Assembly (NCBI GenBank): GCA_021780375.1 | Contig: JAJXYT010000190.1 | Span: 1 to 38,872, forward strand | Direction: 5' to 3' | Length of the DNA: 38,872 nucleotides | Origin: a bacterium | GTDB lineage: Bacteria; Verrucomicrobiota; Verrucomicrobiia; Limisphaerales; UBA11358 | Shown: positions 8,442 to 16,472 of the stretch, in pieces | How the letters are laid out: each line of letters begins with the position of its first letter | Position numbering within the stretch: position 1 is the stretch's first letter | Program-made: the position numbers and the translations under genes | Notes under the pieces: model-generated | Seen by the model: the letters and a program-made list of their open reading frames with translations, nothing else | Told to the model about the DNA's origin: nothing | Databases searched by the model: none

Positions 8442-8906
8442 TTAATCATCACCGCGACGTTCACGATCCTGGGCTTGTTCGCGCGCCTGTTCCATCAATT
8501 CCTGATGGCTCGGCAGGCATTCACGCAATTCCTGCAACCGGTCACGCAACTGTTCCCGGTCCCGGACTTGATCCTGGATGCTGTCGCGCAGTTGATCGCG
8601 GAGCTGGTCACGTTCCTGATCGGTCACCCCGGCGAGTGTCTTGGCTTTTTCCTGCTTTTGCTGTTGATACTGTTCCCGCGCCTTTTTCATGTCCTGCACC
8701 GCCTGCTGAACTTCAGTGGGCAGGCTTTGGTGCAGCCGGGTGCGATCCCGTTCCAGATCGGGGCTGCAATCCTGCAACCGGTCTTGATCGCGCACCTGGT
8801 CCTGCAACTTGTCCTGGTCTCCCTGGGCGGTGCCTTGGGCCAGCGCCGCAACCGTTCCGCAAGCCAGCGCGGCCATCATTGTTACCATCAGTCTGGTGGT
8901 TTTCAT
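8442..8906 (-). CDS. Exported Asp/Gln/Arg-rich coiled-coil protein
   Basis: A 154-aa protein of no family I recognise. Residues 1-23 are a clear Sec signal peptide ending ALAQG. The mature part is extremely rich in Asp, Gln, Arg and Glu, with DQxRD-type repeats near residues 30-50 and 95-130 and almost no aromatics beyond one tyrosine. It looks like a long charged helix or coiled coil in the periplasm. Two cysteines (in LQDCSPD and RECLPSH) could form a disulfide. AAGGA precedes the ATG at good spacing, and a near-perfect sigma-54 promoter lies about 50 nt upstream. Its place directly after an NtrC-type kinase/regulator set makes it the likely target of that system. Confidence 0.75.
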   Translation of the reverse strand: MKTTRLMVTMMAALACGTVAALAQGTAQGDQDKLQDQVRDQDRLQDCSPDLERDRTRLHQSLPTEVQQAVQDMKKAREQYQQQKQEKAKTLAGVTDQERDQLRDQLRDSIQDQVRDREQLRDRLQELRECLPSHQELMEQAREQAQDRERRGDD

Positions 8907-8954
8907 TTTAACTGTCCTTCAATTCTCGACGGTTATCCATGACACCCGTTGCTC

Positions 8955-8970
8955 TGCAATGGACGTGCCA
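8955..8970 (-). promoter_or_regulatory. Sigma-54 promoter
   Basis: On the minus strand the sequence reads TGGCAC, 5 nt (GTCCA), TTGCA. This is the sigma-54 consensus with the invariant GG of the -24 element and GC of the -12 element at the right spacing. The predicted transcript starts about 38 nt before the ATG at 8906. An imperfect palindrome (GAC TTTT / AAAG GTC, 9005-9019) about 40 bp upstream is a possible activator site. Confidence 0.8.
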
Positions 8971-9101
8971 CTTGAGGCACGACGCGAAAGGCGCGAGTTT
9001 CCTGGACTTTTGAAAGGTCGGGTCGTGAACGAGACGAATGGATGGGCGGAATCACCCACACTTTCAATTTGGATTTGGGCGCAAGCGCCCGTTCACGGAA
9101 A

Positions 9102-10541
9102 TCAAACGGGCCGGGCCGGGCTGTCTTCCGCCGGAGCAGGCAGGGGCAAACCCAGCACAAAGGCGCATCCGTTGGCGTTCGTCTCCGCCAGTTCCAAGCT
9201 CGCTCCCAGGTATTCGGCCAACTGTTTCGAGATGGCCAGCCCAATTCCGCTGCCGCCTTCACGCGTGGACTTGCACGGCAAAAAAAGATTCCGGCGCAAG
9301 TGTTCCGGGAAACCGCCGCCTTCATCTCGAACCCGGAAAACCAACCGCTCCGGTTTGTGGTTTAGATTCAACCGGACATTTTTGCCCTCGGGCGTGGCCT
9401 GGATGGCGTTCTCCAACAAGTTCACCAGGATCAGGCCGACCAGATTGGCCGTGCGGCTGGAAAGTTTGGCCTTCGCATCTGTTTTAATTTCCAGAGCGAC
9501 ATTGCGTTTTTGCGCCAACGACTCGACGCGCCGGCGCACGTCGTTCAGGAGTTCTTCAACCGTCAGTTCGTAGGCCGGCGCGCCGCGAACGTCACCCAGC
9601 ACCTCCAAGGTTTGCTCCACGAGCGATTGCATCCGCCGCGCGGCGGACAACGCGTCCTGCCATTCGTCCCCGGCGGGTTCGGAGGCCGCCTGGCCGTGGT
9701 TGCGAACGTACTGGGACAGGCTGGCCAGCGGGTTTTTGAGGCCGTGCATCAGGTGGGCCGAAACCGCCCCCAGCGCCGAGGCGCGCGCCGCCAGGGCCAG
9801 TTCTTCGTTCGCCCGCAACAAACGCTCGTTGCGCTGGGCAAGCTGGCGGTTCAGGTCCTCGACCCGCCGGAGGGCCGGCCAGAGCAGGGCGACCAACAAC
9901 ATTCCGGCGGCGCCAAAGGCCAGGACGGCCAGCCCGCCGAAACGCCGGTCCAGCCGGGCATATTCCTGCGCGATGCTCTCGCCCTCGATGATGAATTGGG
10001 CCGCGCCCGCGAGTTTCTGCTCGTCCCGGCGATGCAGCGGCACGGTCACTTCCAGGGTCGGCACCCGCGCAATGTGTCCGGTGGAAAACTGCGGCAGATA
10101 AATGAAAATATCGCTCAGCGGCGTGTCGGGACGGAACCGGCTGAACGGCTCGAGACGAAGCGCCGCAGCCAGCGCGCCGGCGTCGAGCGGCCGGGGTTGG
10201 ATCGTGGCGGGAAACGCATCCTTGAACTTTCCCGCCGTGTCGTAAAAACGGATGCCCATCACGCCTTTGAGCCGAGACGCCCGAATGGCCGCGTCGAAGC
10301 CGATTTGTTCGTCATCTTCGAGCGGTTCCTTGCCATTGCGCGCATCCAATTGCTCCATCAACGTGGTGGCATGGAGCGCTTCGGCGTCGCGTTGCGCAAT
10401 TTGCTGGCGAACCAGTCCGCGCACAAACAGCCAGCCGGCGAAGATCGTCATCGCCAGCACCAGCAACGCCAGGCCAATCCCCAGCACAAACATGCGCCGG
10501 GTGCGGGGCATGAACTTTTCCCAATGATAATTATGGTTCAT
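9102..10541 (-). CDS. Membrane sensor histidine kinase (NtrB-like)
   Basis: About 479 aa. A first transmembrane helix (FVLGIGLALLVLAMTIFAGWLF) is followed by an extracytoplasmic sensor region of roughly 160 residues, a second helix (LAVLAFGAAGMLLVALLWPAL), a coiled-coil linker and the kinase core. The phosphorylated histidine is in HLMHGLKNPL, second histidine at about residue 266. The ATPase boxes are NLLENAIQ (N), RDEGGGFP (G1) and GGSGIGLAISK (G2). HGLKNP resembles the H-box of kinases that partner sigma-54 activators. The ATG at 10541, 17 nt after the barrel gene and preceded by GGA, is preferred over one at 10595 that overlaps that gene. It presumably phosphorylates the NtrC-type regulator encoded two genes upstream. 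Confidence 0.88.
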   Translation of the reverse strand: MNHNYHWEKFMPRTRRMFVLGIGLALLVLAMTIFAGWLFVRGLVRQQIAQRDAEALHATTLMEQLDARNGKEPLEDDEQIGFDAAIRASRLKGVMGIRFYDTAGKFKDAFPATIQPRPLDAGALAAALRLEPFSRFRPDTPLSDIFIYLPQFSTGHIARVPTLEVTVPLHRRDEQKLAGAAQFIIEGESIAQEYARLDRRFGGLAVLAFGAAGMLLVALLWPALRRVEDLNRQLAQRNERLLRANEELALAARASALGAVSAHLMHGLKNPLASLSQYVRNHGQAASEPAGDEWQDALSAARRMQSLVEQTLEVLGDVRGAPAYELTVEELLNDVRRRVESLAQKRNVALEIKTDAKAKLSSRTANLVGLILVNLLENAIQATPEGKNVRLNLNHKPERLVFRVRDEGGGFPEHLRRNLFLPCKSTREGGSGIGLAISKQLAEYLGASLELAETNANGCAFVLGLPLPAPAEDSPARPV

Positions 10542-10558
10542 ACCGTTCCGGACGGAGT

Positions 10559-11719
10559 TCAAAATTCCACTCCAATGCCACTGCTCGCCGTCCAATCATT
10601 ATATTCATCCAGCGGTTCATTGCTGAAATTCCATTCCCGCCCCGCGGCCGTATAGAGCAGCCAGTGTTTGCCCAGTCGTTTTTCCGCGCGCAGGTCGAGC
10701 GCGTAATACGACCGCTCACGCCGCTCGCCGGCCACGAGTTGGACGCGGTGAAAATACCAGCCCAACCGACCGCCAGCCTTGATCTCCCATCCGTAATTTC
10801 GCCAGCGCAATTGCTGGGCGAACAAAACGCGGTCGTAATCAAAATAGCCCGAACCGTTGTCGCGATTGAGCAGGACGCCGGCCTTGGTCGCCGTCAACCA
10901 ATGGCGGCCGGTGTCCCAATAATGCCGCCATTCGCCGGCGAACTCATGCCGGTTGTAAATGAGGCTCGTATTGGGGACCGCCACGCCAGAGTGATCAAAT
11001 TGATTGCGCGTGTCGTAGAGCCGCTGCCGGAACTGGTAGCCGAAGGAAAATTCCGATTTGTGGCCGTAGCGGTAAAGGAAACCCAATCGGCCGCCCGCTT
11101 CCCAGAAACCGTCCAGTTCGTGCTCATAAAGCTGCCGCAGCATGGCGCCTTCCAATTGCGCGGACCAGCCCCGGCCGAGCGAGTGATTCCAATAAGGTTG
11201 CACCGTGAAACCATGGCCTTTCACCAGCACGCGATACAGATTGGCCTCGCTGTCGGACACGTCGAGCACCTGGTTTTGATAGAGATAAAGCAACCGGCCG
11301 CCCAGTTCGTCGCGCGTTCCAACCGGCTTGAGAAATTGCGCGCTGCCGGATAAAAGCTGTTCCTGCTCAACCGCCGGCGCGTCCGCAAACCGCGTGTCTT
11401 CGCCCAGCAAAAACAGAATGACTTGCGCGCCGCTTTCGGAAAGGCGGATGAACGAGGCCTCCGCCGTGGAGGCAACAAACGCGCTGCTTTCCGGCGCCAC
11501 GCTGGAACTCAGGACATTGTCGCGATAACCGCCCGCGACGGTTGCCCGGATCGTGGTGTCCCAGACCGCCAATGGCGCGCGGCGGGCCGCTGCCGGGACA
11601 GCTTCCTCCGAATTCGCCGCCGATCCGAATCCGGCCAACAACGCCGTCAACCACAGCTTCAACATTCCCGGCTGGCTGCTGGGCTGGCGGAATTCCGTTG
11701 CGTCATCCCGGTTCAACAT
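10559..11719 (-). CDS. Putative outer-membrane beta-barrel protein
   Basis: About 386 aa, with a signal peptide (MLKLWLTALLAGFGSAANS). The mature chain alternates hydrophobic and polar residues, is rich in Tyr, Trp and Arg, and ends in phenylalanine (GIGVEF), all typical of outer-membrane barrels. I do not recognise a named family. It sits between the regulator and the kinase of a two-component system, so it may be a surface sensor or porin working with them, or a structural component they monitor. The start at 11719, 13 nt after the regulator stop, fits the operon; an ATG at 11665 lies directly before the hydrophobic core and is a good alternative. Confidence 0.7.
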   Translation of the reverse strand: MLNRDDATEFRQPSSQPGMLKLWLTALLAGFGSAANSEEAVPAAARRAPLAVWDTTIRATVAGGYRDNVLSSSVAPESSAFVASTAEASFIRLSESGAQVILFLLGEDTRFADAPAVEQEQLLSGSAQFLKPVGTRDELGGRLLYLYQNQVLDVSDSEANLYRVLVKGHGFTVQPYWNHSLGRGWSAQLEGAMLRQLYEHELDGFWEAGGRLGFLYRYGHKSEFSFGYQFRQRLYDTRNQFDHSGVAVPNTSLIYNRHEFAGEWRHYWDTGRHWLTATKAGVLLNRDNGSGYFDYDRVLFAQQLRWRNYGWEIKAGGRLGWYFHRVQLVAGERRERSYYALDLRAEKRLGKHWLLYTAAGREWNFSNEPLDEYNDWTASSGIGVEF

Positions 11720-11732
11720 GAGCTGCGATGGT

Positions 11733-13184
11733 TCAGGACTCGTCCGGTTTACGGGTTTCAGTTGGATTTTCCAGCTTCTCTTTGCGGTCGCCGTGAAGCC
11801 GATAGCGGACGAAATCGCGGGTGACCCCCAGCAACCGCGCCGCGCGCGAAATATTTTCGCCGGACTGGCGCAAGGCCAGTTGCAGCAGCCGGTTCGTGGC
11901 GTCTTCCAGCGCGAACCCTTCTTCCGGAAACACAAAGTGCGAATTCAACCAATCCGGCGGCGGAGCGGCTTTTTCGCCGGATACCGCATCCGCCGATAGA
12001 TGTGAAAAATCCAACGCCGCCGCATCCTCAAACACCAGCGCCCGCTCCAATTCATGGGCCAGTTCCCGCACATTGCCGGGCCAGCGACAGGCCAGCAACC
12101 GGCGCCGGCCGGCCTCGGTGAACCGCCGGGGCGGCAGACGGTGCCCGCGGCAAAGCTGGGACATGAGATGCTCGGCCAATCCAATGATGTCCTCCCCGCG
12201 CTCGCGCAACGGCGGCAGATTGACGCGATACAAATCCAAGCGATGCAGCAGGTCTTCGCGGAAGTCGCCGGATTCGACGGCCGCCCAAAGGTCGCGGCTG
12301 GTCGCGGCGATGATGCGCACGTCCACCTCAATCTGACGGTTCCCGCCGAGCCGGCGGATTTTCCGGTCTTCCAACGCGGTCAAAATCTTGGCCTGCAACG
12401 CCGGGGACAGGCTTGGCAGTTCATCCAGAAACAACGTGCCGCCGTGCGCCGCTTCGAAGAGGCCTTGCCGCGCCGAGCGCGCGTCGGTGAACGCGCCGCG
12501 TTCGTGTCCGAACAATTCGGATTCCGCCAGCGACTCGGGCAGCGCCGGACAATTGATTTCAATCATCGGCTGCGCCATGCGCGGCCCGTGCCGGTGCAGC
12601 CAGCGGGCCAGGCTTGATTTGCCGGTTCCGGTTTCGCCGATGATGAGCACGGGCGGCAGGCGGGTTTGCAACCGTTGATCAGCGGCAATGATTTTTTCCA
12701 ACTGCTGCCGCAACGGCGCCAGCGATTCGCCAAAAAAGAAATTCGCGTCCGGGTCGGCCTGGCGCAAATGTTCGGCCACGCGCGAAGCTTGCCGCGCCTG
12801 GCGTGCGCGCCGCATCACCAGCGGCAGCACGGCGGGATCAAACGGCTTGACCAAATAATCCACGGCGCCCAGACGCATGGCCTCGACGGCATCCGCCACC
12901 GCGCCCTCCGCCGTCATCACCACCACGCCGGTTGTGGAATTAAAAGCGCCTGCCCGCAACAGCTCCATGCCCGAACCATCGGGCAAATGCACGTCCAGCA
13001 GGACGAAGTCAAACTCCAATCCATCGAGCAGATGGCGTGCGGCCGCGATAGTGTCGGCGCCGGTCACATCGGCCCCCAACGCTTCGAGATGCGCCGCAAG
13101 CCGCCGGCGCAAAAGAGATTCGTCATCCACGACCAGGACGCTTAAACCGGCGAGTGATTTTTCCATCTGACCATCCATAAGCAC
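11733..13184 (-). CDS. Sigma-54-dependent response regulator, NtrC family
   Basis: 483 aa in three domains. The receiver (about 13-125) has DD at 20-21, the phospho-acceptor Asp64 in LLDVHLPDG and Lys113 in VKPF. The AAA+ domain (about 150-385) has Walker A GETGTGKS (183-190), LFLDE Walker B (251-255) and the sigma-54 contact loop as GAFTDA (230-235), where the commonest form is GAFTGA. The C-terminal Fis-type helix-turn-helix reads NISRAARLLGVTRDFVRYRLHG. It activates sigma-54 RNA polymerase when phosphorylated, presumably by the kinase at 9102-10541. The perfect sigma-54 site at 8955-8970 is the obvious local target. An ATG at 13166 is an alternative start. Confidence 0.93.
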   Translation of the reverse strand: MLMDGQMEKSLAGLSVLVVDDESLLRRRLAAHLEALGADVTGADTIAAARHLLDGLEFDFVLLDVHLPDGSGMELLRAGAFNSTTGVVVMTAEGAVADAVEAMRLGAVDYLVKPFDPAVLPLVMRRARQARQASRVAEHLRQADPDANFFFGESLAPLRQQLEKIIAADQRLQTRLPPVLIIGETGTGKSSLARWLHRHGPRMAQPMIEINCPALPESLAESELFGHERGAFTDARSARQGLFEAAHGGTLFLDELPSLSPALQAKILTALEDRKIRRLGGNRQIEVDVRIIAATSRDLWAAVESGDFREDLLHRLDLYRVNLPPLRERGEDIIGLAEHLMSQLCRGHRLPPRRFTEAGRRRLLACRWPGNVRELAHELERALVFEDAAALDFSHLSADAVSGEKAAPPPDWLNSHFVFPEEGFALEDATNRLLQLALRQSGENISRAARLLGVTRDFVRYRLHGDRKEKLENPTETRKPDES

Positions 13185-13220
13185 AACGCAAACCCGTCCA
13201 ACATGATGAAACTGGCTAAC

Positions 13221-13361
13221 TTACAACACAGGATAAACCAGGCGCGCTGATTTTTCCAAGATTACTTTTCGACCGCTACAATTTATCATTGCCTTCAACC
13301 GCTCATGGCGGTGTGCTGCAGGCGATACGATCCGGTCAGGTTGCATCCGTGAAAACTGCAT
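13221..13361 (-). CDS. Candidate 46-aa small protein or leader peptide
   Basis: An ORF starting at the ATG at 13361, five nt after a perfect GGAGGT (13367-13372), the strongest ribosome-binding site noticed in the window. The ECF-like motif copy B ends 22 nt before the ATG, almost the same distance as for the anti-sigma gene. The product (MQFSRMQPDRIVSPAA..., one cysteine, basic) matches nothing I know. It ends 36 nt before the NtrC-type gene, so it could be the first gene of that operon or a regulatory leader. Composition alone would not support it; the promoter and ribosome-binding site do. Confidence 0.4.
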   Translation of the reverse strand: MQFSRMQPDRIVSPAAHRHERLKAMINCSGRKVILEKSARLVYPVL

Positions 13362-13383
13362 TGCATACCTCCACGCCGAACAC

Positions 13384-13411
13384 TGAGTCGAGAGGGGCGA
13401 AATAGTTACAA
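13384..13411 (-). promoter_or_regulatory. ECF-type promoter motif, copy B (small ORF and NtrC operon)
   Basis: Read on the minus strand: TTGTAAC, 14 nt, CGACTCA. It starts about 20 bp after the stop of the histidine kinase gene and points toward the 46-aa ORF and the sigma-54 activator. It shares 23 of 28 positions with copy A, including most of the spacer (CGCCCCT). Confidence 0.55.
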
Positions 13412-13431
13412 CTCAGACGGCACAGGCTGCT

Positions 13432-14511
13432 TCAAAGACCAGAAATCTGGCGAACCACTGCGGGATGTGCCCCGTCGGGGGAATCGGGAGCAGGCAATTG
13501 GAGTTGCGACCAATAAAAACGGCCGCGACGACAACGAAAGCGCGCGCCGGGCATTTGCTGTGCGAAGGCGCTCACCAGCCGCAACCCGATTCCGAGCCCT
13601 GCCGCCGGCCGGGGAAGCGGTTGCGCCGCGCGGTTGCCGATCAGGATGCGGACGCCCTGCCCGCGCAGTTTGACCCGCAGTTGGATATTGCCGACGCCGT
13701 GCCGGAGCGTGTTGTTGAGCAGATTGAAAAGGATTTGCTTCAGCGCAGCGCGATCAGCGCGCACCGCCAGACCGGCGGGGCAGGACCAGAGCAGCTTCCG
13801 GCCTTCGGCTTCCGCCAGGCGGCCAAAGGGTTCGAGGTTGTCGGCGAGGAATGCCCTTAAGACAATGGTTTCGGACGCCAGTTCGAGGCGGCCCTGTTCG
13901 GCGCGGGCAATCGCCAGCGCCGTCTCCACGTAGTTCGACAGCCGCGCGATTTCCTCCTGCAATTCTTCGGCCAAGGCCGGGTCCATCGTGGCGGCGTTGG
14001 CTTCAATGCGCAGCCGCATCAATTGGAGCGGCGTGCGCAGTTCATGCGCGACCTGCGCGGTGTAACTTTGCAGATGGGCGAATGAAGTTTGCAGCCGGCC
14101 CAGCAATTCGTTGAAGTGCTGCACCAGTTGGCCGATTTCCGGGTCGGTGTCGGGCGCCTGGATCTGCTGCGAAAGCGTGGCCGCCTCAAGCCGGTCCAAC
14201 TGCTGGTTGATCTGTTGTACCGGCCGGGTCGAGCGCCGCGCGATGAAATACGCCGCGGTCAGCGCCAGGCCGACCAGCGGCACGCCGACCAGCAGCCAGA
14301 ATTGCGCCAGTTCGCCGAGGATGTCACGCACTTCCTGGTCCGTGAAGCTGCCGTGCAGCACCCAGTCCGGCTGGGACGGACGCGTGTGCTCCCATTTTTC
14401 CAGACGCAACTCGTGGTCGAGATGCCAGAGGGCCGATCCCATCAACGCGACCACGACCACCAGCAGGCTGACGGCAAACCAGAGCGTGAGACGCCAGCGC
14501 AGGGATTTCAT
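13432..14511 (-). CDS. HAMP-type sensor histidine kinase
   Basis: 359 aa, classical OmpR-partner kinase. TM1 (about 9-28), a short periplasmic loop of about 40 residues, TM2 (about 70-90), a HAMP linker (RRSTRPVQQINQQLDRLEAATL), HisKA with VAHELRTPL as phosphorylation site, and HATPase_c with NLLNNTLRHG as N-box. The glycine boxes are reduced: GNRAAQPLP replaces the usual DxGxG G1 box and GLGIGLRLV is G2, so ATP binding may be atypical. ATGA at 14508-14511 overlaps the stop of the response regulator gene, showing a translationally coupled pair. The signal is unknown; rubrerythrin upstream hints at redox stress. Confidence 0.9.
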   Translation of the reverse strand: MKSLRWRLTLWFAVSLLVVVVALMGSALWHLDHELRLEKWEHTRPSQPDWVLHGSFTDQEVRDILGELAQFWLLVGVPLVGLALTAAYFIARRSTRPVQQINQQLDRLEAATLSQQIQAPDTDPEIGQLVQHFNELLGRLQTSFAHLQSYTAQVAHELRTPLQLMRLRIEANAATMDPALAEELQEEIARLSNYVETALAIARAEQGRLELASETIVLRAFLADNLEPFGRLAEAEGRKLLWSCPAGLAVRADRAALKQILFNLLNNTLRHGVGNIQLRVKLRGQGVRILIGNRAAQPLPRPAAGLGIGLRLVSAFAQQMPGARFRCRRGRFYWSQLQLPAPDSPDGAHPAVVRQISGL

Positions 14512-15188
14512 GGCGTGTCCGGCGCGGCGAGGGCAAATCCCACCCCGCGCACGGTGCGGATGAGCGAGGGTTCGCCCGCAAGGTCAATTTTGGAACGGAG
14601 GTAGTTGATATAGACATTGACGACGTTGGTGCCGCCGTCGAAATGCTGGTCCCAGACGTGTTCGACAATCGCCGTTTTGGAAACAGTCCTGGGCGAGGCC
14701 TGGGCGAGAAATTCCAACAGGGCAAACTCGCGGTTGGTCAGCTCAATCTCCCGTTCACCGCGGCGGACTTTGCGCGAGGCCAGGTCCAGTTCCAGATCAC
14801 CGACGCGCAACTGGTGGCTCGTTCCGCCGCGCTGCCGCCGGTGCAAGGCGCGCAAGCGGGCGAGCAGTTCGTCCAGCGAGAAAGGCTTGACCAGGTAATC
14901 ATCCGCCCCGGCGTCCAGTCCGGCCACGCGGTCGCGCACTTCACCGCGGGCGGTGATAAGAATGACGGGCACCGTCACGCCGCGCCGGCGCAAGCCGCGC
15001 ACCAGCGTCATCCCGTCCAGTTGCGGCATCATGATGTCGAGCGCCAGCGCGTCGTAGTTGTTGTTTTCCGCCGCCCAACGCGCCTCGGCGCCATCCTGCG
15101 CGCAATCCACGGTGTGCCCGGCTTCACGCAGTCCGGCGGCGAGATGACGCAGCAATTTCAGGTTGTCTTCCGCCAGCAGAATTTTCAT
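14508..15188 (-). CDS. OmpR/PhoB-family response regulator
   Basis: 226 aa. The receiver domain starts MKILLAEDNLKLLRHL; the phospho-acceptor Asp is in ALDIMMPQLDG and the conserved Lys in LVKPFSLDELLARL. The C-terminal winged helix (from about 125) contains ELTNREFALLEFLAQ, VVNVYINYLRSKID and IRTVRGVGFAL, the standard OmpR DNA-binding signature. The ATG at 15188 gives a normal N-terminus; upstream in-frame sequence runs into the DUF2231 gene and is not family-like. Partner of the kinase at 13432-14511. Confidence 0.93.
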   Translation of the reverse strand: MKILLAEDNLKLLRHLAAGLREAGHTVDCAQDGAEARWAAENNNYDALALDIMMPQLDGMTLVRGLRRRGVTVPVILITARGEVRDRVAGLDAGADDYLVKPFSLDELLARLRALHRRQRGGTSHQLRVGDLELDLASRKVRRGEREIELTNREFALLEFLAQASPRTVSKTAIVEHVWDQHFDGGTNVVNVYINYLRSKIDLAGEPSLIRTVRGVGFALAAPDTP

Positions 15189-15261
15189 GGCCGCAGTGCG
15201 GGTCGTTTCACCGCCCATTCTGCCAGCAATGCCGACGCAAGAAAACTCCAAAGCCACGGCG

Positions 15262-15792
15262 CTAATCCGGTTCCGCGGCGCCCCGGGTTTGCCGGGTGGA
15301 CGCAACGTCCGCCGCGCCTTCACCCGGCGTGGCCGGAGCAGTAACAGTGACACCAACTCCATGACGGAAGACCAGCGCTCCGCCGCGATGACCTGTCTGG
15401 TAAAGCGCATAACTGGCGAGACTGGCGATCAGCGCCGTGGCGACGGCAACCGCTCGCGCGATTCGCGGGAAGCGAAATAACCAGACCGAGGCGATCCCCG
15501 CCACCGCGGCGATGGCGGCCAGGGTCAGGGTGTGTTCGGCCCAGTCTTGATGTTCATCGAGCAACGCTGCGGCTTGCGGCGACAGGTTTTCGGCCAGGCC
15601 GCCATCGGACTTCCCGGTTTCAACCGCGGCCCAGGCGCCGAGCGCGCCCAGAGTGAGCAAGGCCGCTCCCAGAACGGGGGCGTGATGCTTGCGCCAGAAC
15701 ACGGCCACAAACGCCACGAAGGTTCCCAGCAGGATCAGGACGACCGGGAAATGAATAATCGCCGGGTGCAAGGGATCGGGAATAGCAGGCAT
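15262..15792 (-). CDS. DUF2231-type membrane protein
   Basis: 176 aa with four predicted transmembrane helices (about 12-32, 40-56, 88-106, 112-130). It opens with IPDPLHPAIIHFPVVLILLG; the paired histidines in HPAIIHFP are the hallmark of DUF2231 proteins, for which heme or redox roles have been suggested but not settled. The C-terminal 40 residues are Ala/Thr/Gly-rich and probably disordered. GAGGT precedes the ATG. It lies 38 bp after the exported rubrerythrin and 73 bp before the OmpR-type regulator, so the four genes may form one transcript. Confidence 0.75.
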   Translation of the reverse strand: MPAIPDPLHPAIIHFPVVLILLGTFVAFVAVFWRKHHAPVLGAALLTLGALGAWAAVETGKSDGGLAENLSPQAAALLDEHQDWAEHTLTLAAIAAVAGIASVWLFRFPRIARAVAVATALIASLASYALYQTGHRGGALVFRHGVGVTVTAPATPGEGAADVASTRQTRGAAEPD

Positions 15793-15830
15793 AAGGACCT
15801 CACAATCAGTGTGGGTTGACGGGGTTATGA

Positions 15831-16439
15831 TCAGTCAATCAGCTCGTAGTTGCTTACGGGTTCCCGGCAGGACGGGCAGTTTTTGGCAGGCAAGGTGGTG
15901 GTCGTGTAACCGCAGACCTTGCAGACGTAGATGGGCACATCCGCCTGCTTGCCCAGGTTGTCGAGCGCGGCCTGGTAGAGCCTGGCGTGCTCGGTTTCAG
16001 CCTTCTGCGCATAAACGAACGTGCGCACGGCTTCCTTGGCCCCGTCTGCCTTTGCCAGGGCGAGGAACTCAGGATACATGGTGTCGCGCTCGTAACTTTC
16101 ACCCTTGATGGCGGCCTGGAGATTTTCAGCCGTGGTGCCGACCTTGACTTCGTCCAGCTTGAAGTCATTGATCTTTCCACCCAGGGCAAGGATGGCCTGC
16201 TTGTGGCTTTCCCGGTGAATGGACTCAGCCTTGGCCGCCGCGCGGAAGAGACGGGCCACATAGGCGTTACCATCGGCCTGGGCCTGCTTGGCGAACGCTT
16301 CGTAGCGGTGGGCTGCGTTGGATTCGCCCTGGAAGGCGGCGTTCAAATTGTCGAGCGTCTTTTGCGAGACTTTCGCCTGCGCGGGGATAACCGCCGCAAT
16401 GACTGCGGCGCCAATGAGCGTCATGAAATAGTTTTTCAT
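15831..16439 (-). CDS. Exported rubrerythrin-family protein
   Basis: 202 aa. Residues 1-22 form a signal peptide (MTLIGAAVIAAVIPAQA), unusual because rubrerythrins are normally cytoplasmic. The ferritin-like di-iron domain keeps its ligands: Glu39 in GESNAAHR, Glu72 and His75 in AESIH, Glu114 in GESYE, Glu148 and His151 in AETEH. The C-terminal rubredoxin-type zinc/iron ribbon has Cys173-x2-Cys176 and Cys188-x2-Cys191. Rubrerythrins reduce hydrogen peroxide, so an exported copy would act on peroxide in the periplasm, with an electron donor not evident here. It is the first gene of a possible rubrerythrin-DUF2231-regulator-kinase operon. Confidence 0.92.
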   Translation of the reverse strand: MKNYFMTLIGAAVIAAVIPAQAKVSQKTLDNLNAAFQGESNAAHRYEAFAKQAQADGNAYVARLFRAAAKAESIHRESHKQAILALGGKINDFKLDEVKVGTTAENLQAAIKGESYERDTMYPEFLALAKADGAKEAVRTFVYAQKAETEHARLYQAALDNLGKQADVPIYVCKVCGYTTTTLPAKNCPSCREPVSNYELID

Positions 16440-16472
16440 AGCGGCGACAGATTACCCGCCCGGCCGTTAGAA

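Noticed and set aside
8475-8942. Plus-strand frame with a hydrophobic stretch opposite the Asp/Gln/Arg-rich gene
   Set aside because: It is the complement of charged repeats, which automatically gives Leu/Phe/Val-rich text; the minus frame has a signal peptide, ribosome-binding site and promoter.
9077-9090. GGGCGC-AA-GCGCCC hairpin after the NtrB-like kinase as a terminator
   Set aside because: Good 6-bp stem, but A-rich rather than T-rich sequence follows on the minus strand, so a classical terminator is not supported.
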